DNA of 64,000 nucleotides, taken from the NCBI GenBank assembly GCA_963691705.1, contig OY829542.1, positions 35,884,579-35,948,578 on the forward strand. The letters are read 5' to 3'. Under the pieces are notes generated by a model, which was not told where the DNA came from, searched no databases, and worked only from the letters and a program-made list of their open reading frames with translations. A program made the position numbers and the translations under genes. The stretch comes from Viola odorata. Taxonomy: Eukaryota; Streptophyta; Magnoliopsida; Malpighiales; Violaceae. Numbering within the stretch: the first letter of the stretch is position 1; each line of letters starts with the position of its first letter. This document shows, piece after piece, positions 1 to 10,095 of this stretch.

Positions 1-1288
1 ATATTGCTAATTCTTGGGTTCTTCACTCCTTTTTGCAGATCATGTTGCTGAGAAGCGTAGCGTTCATTAGGAGCTGAAATCGCCAAGTTAGAGCTGTTTT
101 GCGCCAGAAGAGTCCTTACCCCAGGTCTGGGGTAAGAGAGACCCGAAATTCCAGCGTGGACCAGCTGTCTTGTTCTTCTAGAAGACTTCATTCTGCTGAT
201 CTTCTATTCCAGCAAGGAGTCCTGCTGCCACAGAACGTCTCCAACGTTTCTGTTAGGATTTTGAACAATTAATTATATTAGATATTATCCTTTTATTATT
301 TTAAGGGATTTTTATTATTTAAGGAAGAAGGCTGCGCCTCTGTAGAGAACTTCATCTTTTACATAGCATATTTCTTTCTTCTTGGCTGAGACAACACAAC
401 TCCATTGCAATAGCTTAAACGCTGTTGCTATTCCCTTTCTTCTTTAATTAATTAATTTCCTTTTTATACTTTTAATCTCTTTTATTTATTTATTACGATG
501 ATGCTTGGCTAAATTCTATTTTCCTTGTAAGGATTCGTTGCCATGATTAATTGATTGTGAGATCTAATTGCACCAATTAAATTCCAACTTATATCTCTGT
601 TTGTTTTGATTAAATGTCAAGACAATCTTGTTCCTTTTGAAGTCTGATCATCTACAAATAGGATTTGATTAACTACAGTCTTCTCTTGATACTTTGGAGT
701 CTACATTGTAAAGAGAGATGCGAAGGCAACTATCTGACTAACGGATCAGAATAGAAAACAAATAGAGTCAGGTTTATAGGATTTTTATCCCAGACTTGGG
801 ATCGGTCTCTCCCTGTGAATTATCAATCGTTTGATTAAATCCTATAGAGTGTCTCTTAGGATTGCCAAACTGGTTAGGGGCTTCGAATAGAGTGTCTCTT
901 TAGTCGTCTTGTTTAGGAGGAGAGTAGGAGATTTAGGTGAACACCCGGTCTCTATAGCCACCTATAAGTTCGGTATTGAAAATACTTGAATCAATGATCA
1001 ATCAGTTTAATTCGTGTGCTTAGTCGAATCCTTACTAGGAACTTTGTCATCTTTGAACACACACACAACACACTTTCTTTACTGTTTTATGCTATTTCTG
1101 TTTCTTAAGCAATTACAACACAACAATCAATATTGGTATTTACCACCTGTTACTCATCTTGTCATTTATAAAGAATATCAATTGCCACCGAATCCCTAAG
1201 GACGAACCTTTTACCACTAGCTACTGTTTTATTTACATGAGCTTTGGTGAATTGTATTTATTTTATTTTGACAGTTTCGGCAACATCA
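1..1288 (+). repeat. 5' LTR of element A (left end cut by window)
   Basis: Placed as the 5' LTR because it ends in CA five bases before the PBS, the same spacing as in elements B and J. No second copy exists in the window, so its start and length are unknown. It is AT-rich and has no credible ORF. It contains two copies of the A-family palindrome (115-136 and 787-802). Confidence 0.75.
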
Positions 1289-1293
1289 AATTT

Positions 1294-1311
1294 TGGCGCC
1301 GTTGCCAGGGA
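1294..1311 (+). other. Primer-binding site of element A (tRNA-Asp type)
   Basis: TGGCGCCGTTGCCAGGGA complements the 3' end of plant tRNA-Asp with one mismatch compared with the sites of elements B and J. It would prime minus-strand DNA synthesis. It fixes the element's orientation as +. Confidence 0.9.
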
Positions 1312-1341
1312 TTCATCGGTACTAATTAATTTTCTTTGTGT

Positions 1342-2815
1342 ATGACCAAGACCTCTAATTCAGAATTGATTCCGTACAACTCAGAAATTACAAGAAGGGA
1401 AACATAGTACAGGAAGCAAGCGAAAAATCAGAGGGCTGTTCCTGGAGAACAGCAACCAGAAAACTTTCAGACACCTCAACGGGGCCTTATCCCAGACCTG
1501 GGGGAAGGACCGTTGGCAATCCGAGAAAACCCACTATTCGAACCAGCCATGGATGACCACCAAAATAACCAGCCACCACCTCCCCCTCTAGAACAGACCT
1601 TCGGATAGAGAAACAATGAGGGACCACCACCGGACACACACTTTTGCATCCAGTATCCGCCCGTGGAACATGATTGGAATCTAAAACCAAACATGATCCA
1701 TAACCTCAAGAAATTCTACGGTTTGCCTAAGGAGAACCCATATAAATACTTGCAGTACTTCCATTAGGAATGTGACACTCACAAACCCCCAAGAGTGGAT
1801 ATCAACCGAGCTAAACTCCGAGCTTTTCCATGGACCCTAGAGGATAAAGCTAGGAATTGGTTCCTTAGCCTTCCTCACAACTCCATAAATACATGGCAGC
1901 AGATGTTGAGTACCTTTCTCAACAAATATTGGTCCTCTGGCAAGGCTGGGAGTGCTAAGAAGGACATTGTGTCCATCAAACAGAACCCTATAGAGAGCTT
2001 TGGGGAGTACTACCAAAGGTTCAGAAACCTACAGGAAATCTGCCCAAACCATGGAGTTTCTGATTGGAATGCAGTGCAATATTTCTATGACGGTTTGTGT
2101 GTGAGAGACAAGTTAGTAGTTGATGGAGCTGCAGGAGGCGCACTACAAGATTGCACTCTCACAAGAGCTAACCATTTGATTGAAACCTTGGCTGAAAATA
2201 GCTTCCACAATGAGTCAAGCGAAAGAGATACGCCAACAGCTAATGTGTCCTCAATTCAAACTCAATTGACTGAATTTTTTGATCGTTTGAATACTTTAGC
2301 AGGACACTCATAGGTACAAGTACAACAAGTATAACCTACCATCATGTGTGGTACATGCGGCCAGCCAGGACACCATACAGATGACTGCATATTGAACAAT
2401 GGAACACCCGAAGAGGTCAACTTAGTAATGCAGTACCGGCAGGAATATGGAAAATACCCACCTCACAAACCCAGATTCAATCAAAATAACCAAAATCAGT
2501 ACCAAAATCAGTTCAACACCAACCCTGGTTGGAGAGAAAACATAAACTCCAACGTTATAGTCCCACTACCAAACCAATATTCATCCAATAATCAACAACA
2601 AGCTCAAACACACCAAACACCACCAGTAAACCTACAAAATTTCGTGCCTAGACCTACTGTTCCACAGCTACCAGCCCCACAACAACCCCTAATACTTACT
2701 GGCCCGTCAATGGAAGACATGCTTAAACAATTCATGCATGCTACGCAAGCCAATATGCAAGCTACCCAAGCTAGCATATCGGCAATACAGAAGGAGATCT
2801 GCATTGACCAACCAG
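1342..2815 (+). pseudogene. Element A gag (decayed)
   Basis: The likely start at 1342 (MTKTSNSELIPYNSE) lies 31 bases after the PBS and resembles the gag starts of B and J. Stop codons interrupt the N-terminal part. From 1795 a clean stretch carries the retrotransposon capsid region (AKLRAFPWTLEDKARNWF, then QRFRNLQEICPNHG). From 2344 a zinc knuckle CGTCGQPGHHTDDC (C-X2-C-X4-H-X4-C) is followed by a Gln/Asn/Pro-rich tail. The reading frame shifts near 2815 before the protease. In a live element this would form the virus-like particle and bind RNA; here it is broken. Confidence 0.85.
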
Positions 2816-3982
2816 AAAAAGGAGCAAGGGAAGCTGCCCTCGAGCACTGTGGACAATCCAAAACACCTCTGTTCGATGACATTGAGGAGTGGAACTAAAA
2901 TTCCAGACGGAACAGTCCTTGCCCCAGGTCTGGGGAAGAAGCCGTCAGAAGTCCTTATCCCAGACCAGCCCGAACCAGAGGTAGAAATTATTTCTGAAAA
3001 ACCAGCACAGGTAAAATCAACTCTAGATCCAGTGCTGATCAAGAAGGAACAGGTAATCCCTCTTCCTTTCCCTGAAAGGTCTGAAAAGTCCAAGAAGGTA
3101 AAGGAAGAGAAAGCTATTTTAGAATTATTTCGTAATGTAGCTATTAATGTTCCGCTTCTTGATATGATTTCTCAAATTCCCAAGTACGCTAAATTTTTAA
3201 AAGAATTGTGCACTAACAGGAAGCGTCTTGCAGAAGTAGACAGGATTAATCTGAATGAGAATGTCTCAGCGGTTTTTCAGAAGAAGTTGCCAAACAAGTG
3301 CAAGGATGGAGGAACATTCGTGATTCCTTGCAAGATAGGTGAAAAGACCATTGATAAGGCACTCTGTGACTTAGGTGCTGGTATAAATATGTTATCTTTG
3401 ACACTTTTTAAGAGTTTGAACATCGGTGAATTTCAGGAAACTAGAATGGTAATTCAATTGGCTGATCGTTCCATAATTTATCCGGCTGGAGTGATTAGGG
3501 ACGTTTTGGTTCAAGTTAATGACTTTATCTTTCCCGCTGATTTTTATGTAATTGATATGGAGAACGAGTACACTACCAAGTCGATTGAAATTTTGTTGGG
3601 TAGGCCTTTTCTTAGGACTGCTAGAGCAAAAATTGATGTTTTTGGTGGATGCTTAACTCTGGAATTTATGGGTGAGATAATAACTTTTAACATGTATGAT
3701 GCCATGCGGTTTCTTGAGGATTTACATAGTGTTAATTTTATTAACATTATTGATTTGGATGAGGTAGATGTTTTTGAGCTTGAGAATGCAGATCCTTTGG
3801 AGTATGTGCTAACAAGAAGTGTGGATCTCATTGAGTTGGATGAGTTGGAAAAGAAGGTTGAAGTTAGTGAAGAACTTTTGGAAGTCGTGATGGAGCTTGA
3901 AGTGGCCAAACAAATGGTAATTCCCCTTAAAATGCTTGATTTACCACAAACTAATAATGCTCTTGTTCCATCTATTTTTTAA
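2816..3982 (+). pseudogene. Element A retroviral-type aspartic protease region (decayed)
   Basis: Open in one frame from about 2738. It begins with the VDNPKHxxSMTLRSG-type linker shared with J and B, then AKFLKELCTNRKRL, then the protease core [15 protein letters not shown] replaces the usual D-[ST]-G, as in B, and J has DLGVGIN, so this is a clade feature and not a lesion. [20 protein letters not shown] and [16 protein letters not shown] follow. The frame closes at 3982, before the RT, which lies in another frame. Confidence 0.85.
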
Positions 3983-4009
3983 AGCTCCAGATCTGGAACT
4001 GAAGAAGCT

Positions 4010-4752
4010 GCCAGGATATTTGAAATACTCCTTCCTAGGTTTAGGAGAGAGTCTTCCAGTGATCATTTCAAACAGCCTGACAAAAATAGAAGAGGAGTGA
4101 CTCTTGAGAGTATTGAGGGAGAATAAAGGAGAAATAAGCTGGACGATAGCTGACATTAAAGGAATCAGCCCCATAATCTGTATGCACAAGATTCATCTAG
4201 AAGAGGATTGCAAGACTGTGAGGCAGCCGCAAAGGAGACTCAACCCTCCTATGATGGATGTCGTCAAAAAGGAGGTACTGAAACTCTTAGATGCAGGAGT
4301 GATATACCCTATTTCTGACAGTTCGTGGGTGAGTCCAGTATAGGTAGTTCCCAAAAAGACAGGGATCACAGTAGTGGAGAACAATGAAGGACAACTAGTC
4401 CCCACGAGAGTGCAAAATGGTTGGAGGGTGTGCATTGATTACCGAAGACTCAATTCAGCAACTCGTAAGGACCACTTTCCTCTTCCTTTTATTGATCAGA
4501 TGCTTGAGAGACTATCAGGTAAGTCTCACTACTGTTGTCTTGATGGGTATTCTGGTTTTCACCAAATACCCGTTGCAATTGAGGATCAAGATAAAACCAC
4601 ATTCATATGCCCTTTTGGGACTTTTGCATACAAACGCATGCCTTTTGGATTATGTAATGCACCTGCTACTTTTCAAAGATGCATGATGCGTATATTTTCT
4701 GATTTTATTGAAAAAGGAATTGAAGTATTCATGGATGATTTTACTGTATATG
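4010..4752 (+). pseudogene. Element A reverse transcriptase, N-terminal part (truncated)
   Basis: Homologous to residues about 900-1148 of the element B polyprotein. Visible blocks: [60 protein letters not shown], the catalytic-Asp block [13 protein letters not shown] and the FMDDFTVYG box. Stops occur near 4099, 4125 and 4342. Coding similarity ends right after FTVYG, where antisense sequence of element H starts, so the thumb, RNase H and integrase are missing. Confidence 0.88.
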
Positions 4753-5388
4753 GTAGGGTATGGCCTCCTCGAAGTAGGGTGTTCCCCCGGTGATGATATT
4801 AATCATAGGCATCTGATCGCTATGAACAACGAGAGCTTCTCTATTTTGTCCAAGGGGAATTGCGTTAGCCCCCGTGGCGTGTGAAGGCGTTTGCCTCTGA
4901 TCAGTTGTCATTCCAGTTGGGTTGTTCCTGGCCTCTTCTCTTGCCTTGGTGGCAAATTCTCCGAGGTAGCCCTCTTCGACCAATCGCTCTATGGCCAATT
5001 TCAGTTCTCTGCATACATCTGTCGAATGTCCCTTGACCTTGTGGAACTTGCAATACGCGTTTTCCCTTCCTCCCATGATCACTCCTGGCTTCACAGGAGC
5101 TGGATATCTAATGGGCAGATTTCGCTGTTGGACTATCGCTAGGATTTCAGCCCTTGGGAGTATAAGAGATGGAAGGTCAGGATCATATATCCGGCCCTTT
5201 GGCAGATCTGCTTGTTTCCGAGTGGGGACCCTCCGGGTCTTCCTTTCGAGAAATTGCCTCTCTGCCGGTTAGAGGCCTTGACAGTATGCTCTTTTCGTTG
5301 TCCATGATCCTCAGTGGGTCGCGTGTCAGGGGCGCTGCTATGCGGGGTCGTTAAGGGCCAAGTATGGGTCCGTTGGCATGTTTCGGAT
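4753..5388 (-). pseudogene. Element H gag, C-terminal part (decayed)
   Basis: Minus-strand coding remnant. The piece near 5094-4753 shows CKFHKVKGHSTDVC followed by ELKLAIERLVEEGYLGEF, the modified knuckle and following helix of Tat-type gag. The segment 5139-5388 is Arg/Thr/Pro-rich and out of frame with its neighbours. The piece ends at MPMINIITGG, where a gag-protease linker would be expected, and is then cut off by the junction with element A. Confidence 0.75.
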
Positions 5389-6500
5389 CTATTCCCTATT
5401 TTCCTCCTCTTCCATCCTCGCATAATTATGCGCTTTTAGCCTCAACGCATCCAGGGTTAGCGGCGGGTCCACCGTTAACGTGTCTCTCAATTTCCCGTAT
5501 CGACAATTGCGTTTCAGGGCCTCAACCGCAAAATCAATAGTGACCCCTGGCGTTAGGGACATTTCAAGATCAAATCGACCTAAAAAGTCGTTCAATGATT
5601 CCTGCGGTCTTCGATGAATATTGAATAGTGCAGCTACCGACTTCATGATAGGAATAGCCGTGCTAAACCGACTTTTGAATTTTTCTTCCAGTTGAGAAAA
5701 ATTATCAATAGACCCGGCCGGGAGTCCCTCAAACCAAAGACGTGTCACTCCTGACAGCGTCATCACGAAGATCTGACATAATGCAGCGTCACTGCGAGTT
5801 TGGAATTGCATAAAGTCTTTCACCTTATTGAGGTGAGAAATGAGATCTTTCGTGCCATCATATGATTCTGTAGGGAGTTTCACATGCCGATGGACCCTGT
5901 GGTGCCTGACACGGTAACTGAACGGATGGCCAGTGTTAATATCAGGGACCCCACGAGGCTGATGCGGGTGTGGAATTTCAACATCATATCTGGGATTCTG
6001 TGGGTCATATTCTTGATGCCGCCTGGGAGATCGGCTACGACTTCTTGGAGTTCGAGCTCGTCGACCTCTGTTGCTAGATCTCTCACTGTATCTAGGAGAT
6101 TGCTCTCAGAATATCTCCCCCCGCCGATCATCCCAGTGTTCTCTGTGCTCATCATGTCGGCGGGCTACCTCAGGGATAGGGATTTCCCCCCTGTATTGTC
6201 CAGAATGTTCAACAGGTCCTCGCGTGAGCGGCGGGACATTTATGGGGGCCGAGGAAAAAGGTAAGGAGGACGGGAGTCCCCTAGATCGTCGGGGCGATAT
6301 TGGTCGTTCGTTGACAATGGACGGAGTGAAAACTATTTGGGAGGACACACCAGGTCTCGAGGCATGAGGAGTAAATCCAGCAACCATCTCTGTCAACTGA
6401 TCCAATTGAGCTTGGAGAGCTGCTATTGAGCTTGCGAAAGGGTTGTTTGCTTCACCTATGGCGGATCTACTTGCTCGGGGGGCAGAATGACTGGTTCCCG
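5389..6500 (-). pseudogene. Element H gag, N-terminal and capsid part (decayed)
   Basis: The capsid core is clear between about 5880 and 5400: KLPTESYDGTKDLISHLNKV, then QIFVMTLSGVTRLWFEGLPA, then ESLNDFLGRFDLE. Upstream, 5884-6405 is read in the same frame with a stop near 6106 and is rich in Arg/Ser/Pro, as expected for a gag N-terminus. No certain start codon was identified. In a live element it would be the structural protein. Confidence 0.78.
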
Positions 6501-6672
6501 CTATGTGGGAAAAGGGGGAACAAATTTGGAATGTAATTTCTTCCGTACTTTACCCAGGAGGAGGATCTGATTCTCCCGCAGTGACATCTTGCACTGGAGT
6601 AGAGATATCAGAGGTAGCAAAAGCAAAAAGTCATCGGCGGGTGTTGTAGGGGATGCTGGAGGATTGGGACAG
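6501..6672 (-). other. Element H leader, proximal part
   Basis: Non-coding or badly decayed stretch between the gag N-terminus and the element B insertion. It continues at 19805-19898 on the other side of B. I see no motif in it apart from the TSD copy at its edge. Confidence 0.5.
6668..6672. repeat. Target-site duplication GACAG, left copy (element B)
   Basis: GACAG directly abuts the TG of the left LTR of B and is matched by GACAG at 19805-19809 directly after the CA of the right LTR. A perfect 5-bp TSD shows a single undisturbed insertion into element H. Confidence 0.95.
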
Positions 6673-7202
6673 TGATCGTCACTCAAATATAATATATTTT
6701 CCTGATGCTTAGATGCACAAGTAAATGTGTATAGGGGCAAGACAGGGTCGAACCACAGAGATAGAAGGACAGGTTTGCTAATGAAGATGTATGACAAGGT
6801 GATATGCAACAGACCGAATTGTAGTAACACTGGGGGGGGGGGGTTTAATGTTGGCTAATAAATTAACCAACGCAGAGAGGGGGAGCTAACAAAACAGAAT
6901 TGTAAAGTATTTATCTAGGGCATGAAAGCAAAATGTAATCCAGGGCACGAAATGTAAACACTTCGAGGGCTAGAAACGTAGTAAAAGAGATATTAATCAG
7001 ATGAGAATAGATCTTAGCGAAAGGTGTTCCTTTGGGTTGTTTTCTAGGTTGGCTAGTCATGGGTGCAAAAATGTTCCAGACTCATGTACAGACCTGCTAT
7101 AGGGACCGCGTTTCCACACCGCATCCCCTACTTACCTTCGTAGCTAGAAGTCACCCCCCGTTTCCACATATGAGGTGACCTTGACGTTCAGCCATCCTCC
7201 CA

Positions 7203-7230
7203 GCTACTTCCCTTGTCATCAGGAAGCAGC
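7203..7230 (-). promoter_or_regulatory. Conserved stem-loop in the transcribed part of the B LTR
   Basis: Arms GCTACTTCC and GGAAGCAGC can pair at 8 of 9 positions around a 10-base loop. The same position in the LTR of G (53407-53434) pairs with different bases (GCTACCTT with AAGGTAGC), and two pairs change on both sides. A second copy is at 18739-18766. The role is unknown; the position is in the RNA leader. Confidence 0.55.
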
Positions 7231-7855
7231 CTTGACCGTCCGGCCTGTCTAGGGCTCGAAGTAGGGAGGCTAAACTCTGAACGCCCATGAAGGAGAGGTA
7301 AGACAGATCTAGGGCGCAATAGCTCAGCTTGTCAGACCCGTATTGCATACCCTAGATGACAGTTTACCCCTAGGTGAGGCCTCTCGCGCTGCCTCCCCTA
7401 GGTGTCTGCTCCAATTCCAGGGCTTCGCGTCAGGTATAACCCTGGAATATGACGTTACTCACGTAGGCATACTAACAGATGATCAAGCCATTAATATTCC
7501 TAAGCAAGCATGGAATTAAATCGGTACATAGTCATGTGAACAAGAGAATATATTAAGCATGCATTAGACCTCTTAGCCAAACCTTTTCAACCCATCAAAC
7601 ACCCTTCACTAAGAAGGGTGGTGTTTAGCTACTCATACTATAATATAAACAATAGATATAAGTAGTCATAAAATAACAAAAGGAAATAGCAAAGGATTAG
7701 AAGGAACCGATGGATTAATTAATAATCAAAGGAGAGCTGAATCATAAAGTCTGTTCTTCAAGGAGAGGAGATTATCCTAAGAGAATGTGTGCTGAAATTA
7801 ATGTAAGAAAATATCCTTAGGACCAGCCGTCCTTACAAAAACCCTAGCACTATGC

Positions 7856-7864
7856 TTTTATAGC
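7856..7864 (-). promoter_or_regulatory. Putative TATA box of the B LTR
   Basis: Minus-strand CTATAAAAG within the LTR; the equivalent position in the LTR of G has a TATA-like TATATAAG. Spacing to the LTR ends fits a U3 promoter. The transcription start is not determined. Confidence 0.5.
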
Positions 7865-8268
7865 CTAATACTAGCTAGGAGACAAAATAGATAAGGGCAA
7901 TGAGGAGGTGACAGCACATGTCCCTGCAAAAGGAATATTCTGGGATTCCTGCCACGTTGCTGCCTTCTAGAAGCGCATGGGATTCCGTGCGGATCTTTAA
8001 AGATGCTTTCTTTGGAGGAAGATGCGGAGCTGTCGAGACCTAGAGACAGCGCACTGGTCTGGTTCGCGTCGAGGCCTTGCAAGCATCCTCCCTTCTAGGC
8101 CTTGAAGGTGGAATTCCTCAGAATTGCTCCGAAATTGCTTCTTTTCGCTCTTTTCCCTCTTTTGGTGTCATTCTGCAAATAAGATCGTAATAAGGGTCAA
8201 ACGGCAACATGAAGCCCCCGAAAAGGCTACAACAGAGGGTAAAATCTAGGTCATGAAGCATGCTATCA

Positions 8269-10095
8269 TACATCCCCACACCGCCCCTATGCTCGCCCTC
8301 GAGCATAAACAAAATTAGAAAACCACCTTATCCATTAGCATACATAGTCAAATCCCAATACACAGAATCGGCACGCCATCCTACAAGCAACACCCACACA
8401 AAACAAATCCAGACCTAGAAAAGCACCTGCATCCGGCTGGCAGAATAACGACCCTACCAACCAGACTTTCCCATACCTAACCTAATCACCAGCAGTCCTC
8501 ACAACGATGTGTATTTGCACTCATACTCAGAATATAATACGTGTTTAGGCTATCACTCAAGAATGCAAATAACACAACACAGGCATATGGTTTGCAAGTC
8601 AATCCGAGTACTGTAGAATACATGCATGGGCAATCAACGATCGGAAGAGACTACGCATCAACAAAGAGAAAGAAAAGGGTGCGAAGAGTTAGAAATATGG
8701 AGGAGAGAAGTAGGAGATGAATAGAAGAGAAATGAGGGGAGAAAAGAAGGAAAGAAAAGAAAGGACCAGATATAACCTGGATGGATTCCCTGGCATAGGA
8801 AAAAGGCGAAGTGGCAAGGCAACTTTCATTGAGGGCACGAGATGTTTCGGGGGCTAGACAGAGGTCTTCTTTCAAGGGCAGGAAAACATTCTTGTTGAGG
8901 CTTCAGATGCGGATACTCTTTTTGCTTGCTTAATGCCCCCCTTCTTTTATTTTGAAATTTGAATGCTCTTTTTTTTTTTTATTTATTTTTATTTATTTTT
9001 TTAGAAGGAACCGAAGAGGGGGCATGAAACTTTTGATTTTTCGTTCGGCGCTTGCCCTTGGTCTGCTTCCTGCATCGATGGTGACTTCTTTTTCGCTTCC
9101 CCTCACTTGAACTTTTCTGGGGTTCGAAGCTTTGGAATGATCTAGGGCTCTAATTATGCTGAGTTTCTTTTTCGGCCTTCTGCTTTTTCTTGCCCTAGAT
9201 CTCTGCTTTCTGCTTTGAAGCCTATTTGCTTTTGCCTGCTTCCCCACACTTGAACTTATCTGCGCTCTCCTCGGGTGTCTAGCCCTCGACGTTACCCTCA
9301 ATAATTTCTACCTCACCTGCCAAGGAAAAAGATCAAGAAAATACGAATGGTTAGGAAAGAATATGAAAGGAAGGGGAATGTCGGGGGCTCAAAAAAAAAG
9401 AGAGAGAGGGGGCGAAGAGAAACAAAGAGACATTGATGCGAAGCTTTTCGTCCTATCTAAGCTTTCCCATGTCCTAACAGTGACTATACCCAGGGATATA
9501 GTGCAAACCTAGACTGTGCCTAGCTAAGCATTTTCGCTCAAAGAATAACAGGCATGAAGCTCAAGTATGCTCGCGGGTTCAAATCATGACTACTGGTGTC
9601 GTGGTCTAGATATGGATGTAAGGGCTAGCAGGCCATAAAAATGCATGCTTAGGTGCAGATGCGATGGGTGTCATGCTTTTTCTGTGTATCGAGAGCAAAA
9701 GATGCATGTTATGAACAAGGGTTTGAAAACTGGCAGTGGGAAATTTTTTCCTAGCATGGCTAAAATGAAAAATCCAAAAAATAAAATACGAGAATCATGC
9801 AGTCATGCAACAAACGAGGATTTAAACATGCAATCATGCAACATAGCAAATATAAATCCCTCCCCACACTTAGGCAGCGCATTGTCCTCAATGCGGGGGG
9901 GGGGGGGGGGGTCGAAGAAAAAGTAGTTCAGTACAAAAATAATTAAACATAAAGCAGTAAATTGTTCAGTGCCCCTTTTCGGGGGCTGGAAAAATGGAAG
10001 TGTTCGGGGGCGGACTACTGGTGTGGCAAATTCCTGCGAGCAACTTCAGCCGTCAAAGCCTGAACTTCTCGCAGAATTAGTTGGAGCAGCCGCGT
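8269..10095 (-). other. Element B 3' non-coding region with purine tract and conserved motif
   Basis: About 1.8 kb between the accessory ORF stop and the 3' LTR. No ORF here is conserved in the matching region of G (54483-56208), although the DNA itself is. Next to the LTR the minus strand reads GGGGCGGTGTGGGGATG, the likely polypurine tract. Other landmarks are a long A/G-rich stretch, a G17 tract at 9895-9911 and the hairpin motif at 9879-9894. The family motif AGCCCYCGA and close variants recur throughout. Confidence 0.75.
9861..9894 (-). other. Conserved Athila 3' motif: hairpin plus AAGTGTGGGG-like block (element B)
   Basis: Minus strand: GCATTGAGGACAATGC, an inverted repeat, followed within about ten bases by CTAAGTGTGGGGAGG. 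The same pairing occurs in K (22851), C (34980), J (44559, minus) and G (56014, minus), always in the non-coding 3' region. Confidence 0.8.

Larger units (their letters stand above)
1..4752 (+). mobile_element. Element A: truncated Athila-type Ty3/gypsy retrotransposon
   Basis: Order seen: partial LTR, tRNA-Asp-type PBS, gag, protease, reverse transcriptase. The element stops abruptly just after the RT motif FMDDFTVYG at 4752, where opposite-strand sequence of element H begins. The RT block ([28 protein letters not shown]) is typical of the Athila clade and close to elements B and J. Gag and pol are in several frames with stops, so this is an old inactive copy. RNase H, integrase and the 3' LTR are absent. 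The left end runs off the window. Confidence 0.9.
6673..8268 (-). repeat. Element B 3' LTR (1596 bp)
   Basis: Starts TGATCGTCACTC and ends GCATGCTATCA; nearly identical to 18207-19804. On the minus strand a TATA-like CTATAAAAG lies at 7856-7864, so U3 is on the high-coordinate side. The block 7090-7480, transcribed after the TATA box, is the part best conserved with the LTR of G. A G12 tract lies at 6832-6843. Short minus-strand frames inside the LTR show no recognisable protein. Confidence 0.96.

Noticed and set aside
5884..6367. Plus-strand ORFs opposite H gag
   Set aside because: They arise from Arg/Ser-rich gag coding on the minus strand; no domain and no conservation evidence.
7300..7345. 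tRNA-like AGGGCGCAATAGCTCAGCTT in the B LTR
   Set aside because: It resembles a tRNA D-arm, but no acceptor stem, anticodon arm or T-arm can be drawn around it; it is an LTR sequence present in G as well.
8993..9301. Minus-strand Arg/Lys-rich ORF in the 3' non-coding region of B
   Set aside because: The matching region of G does not keep the frame, and the composition follows the A/G-rich DNA.
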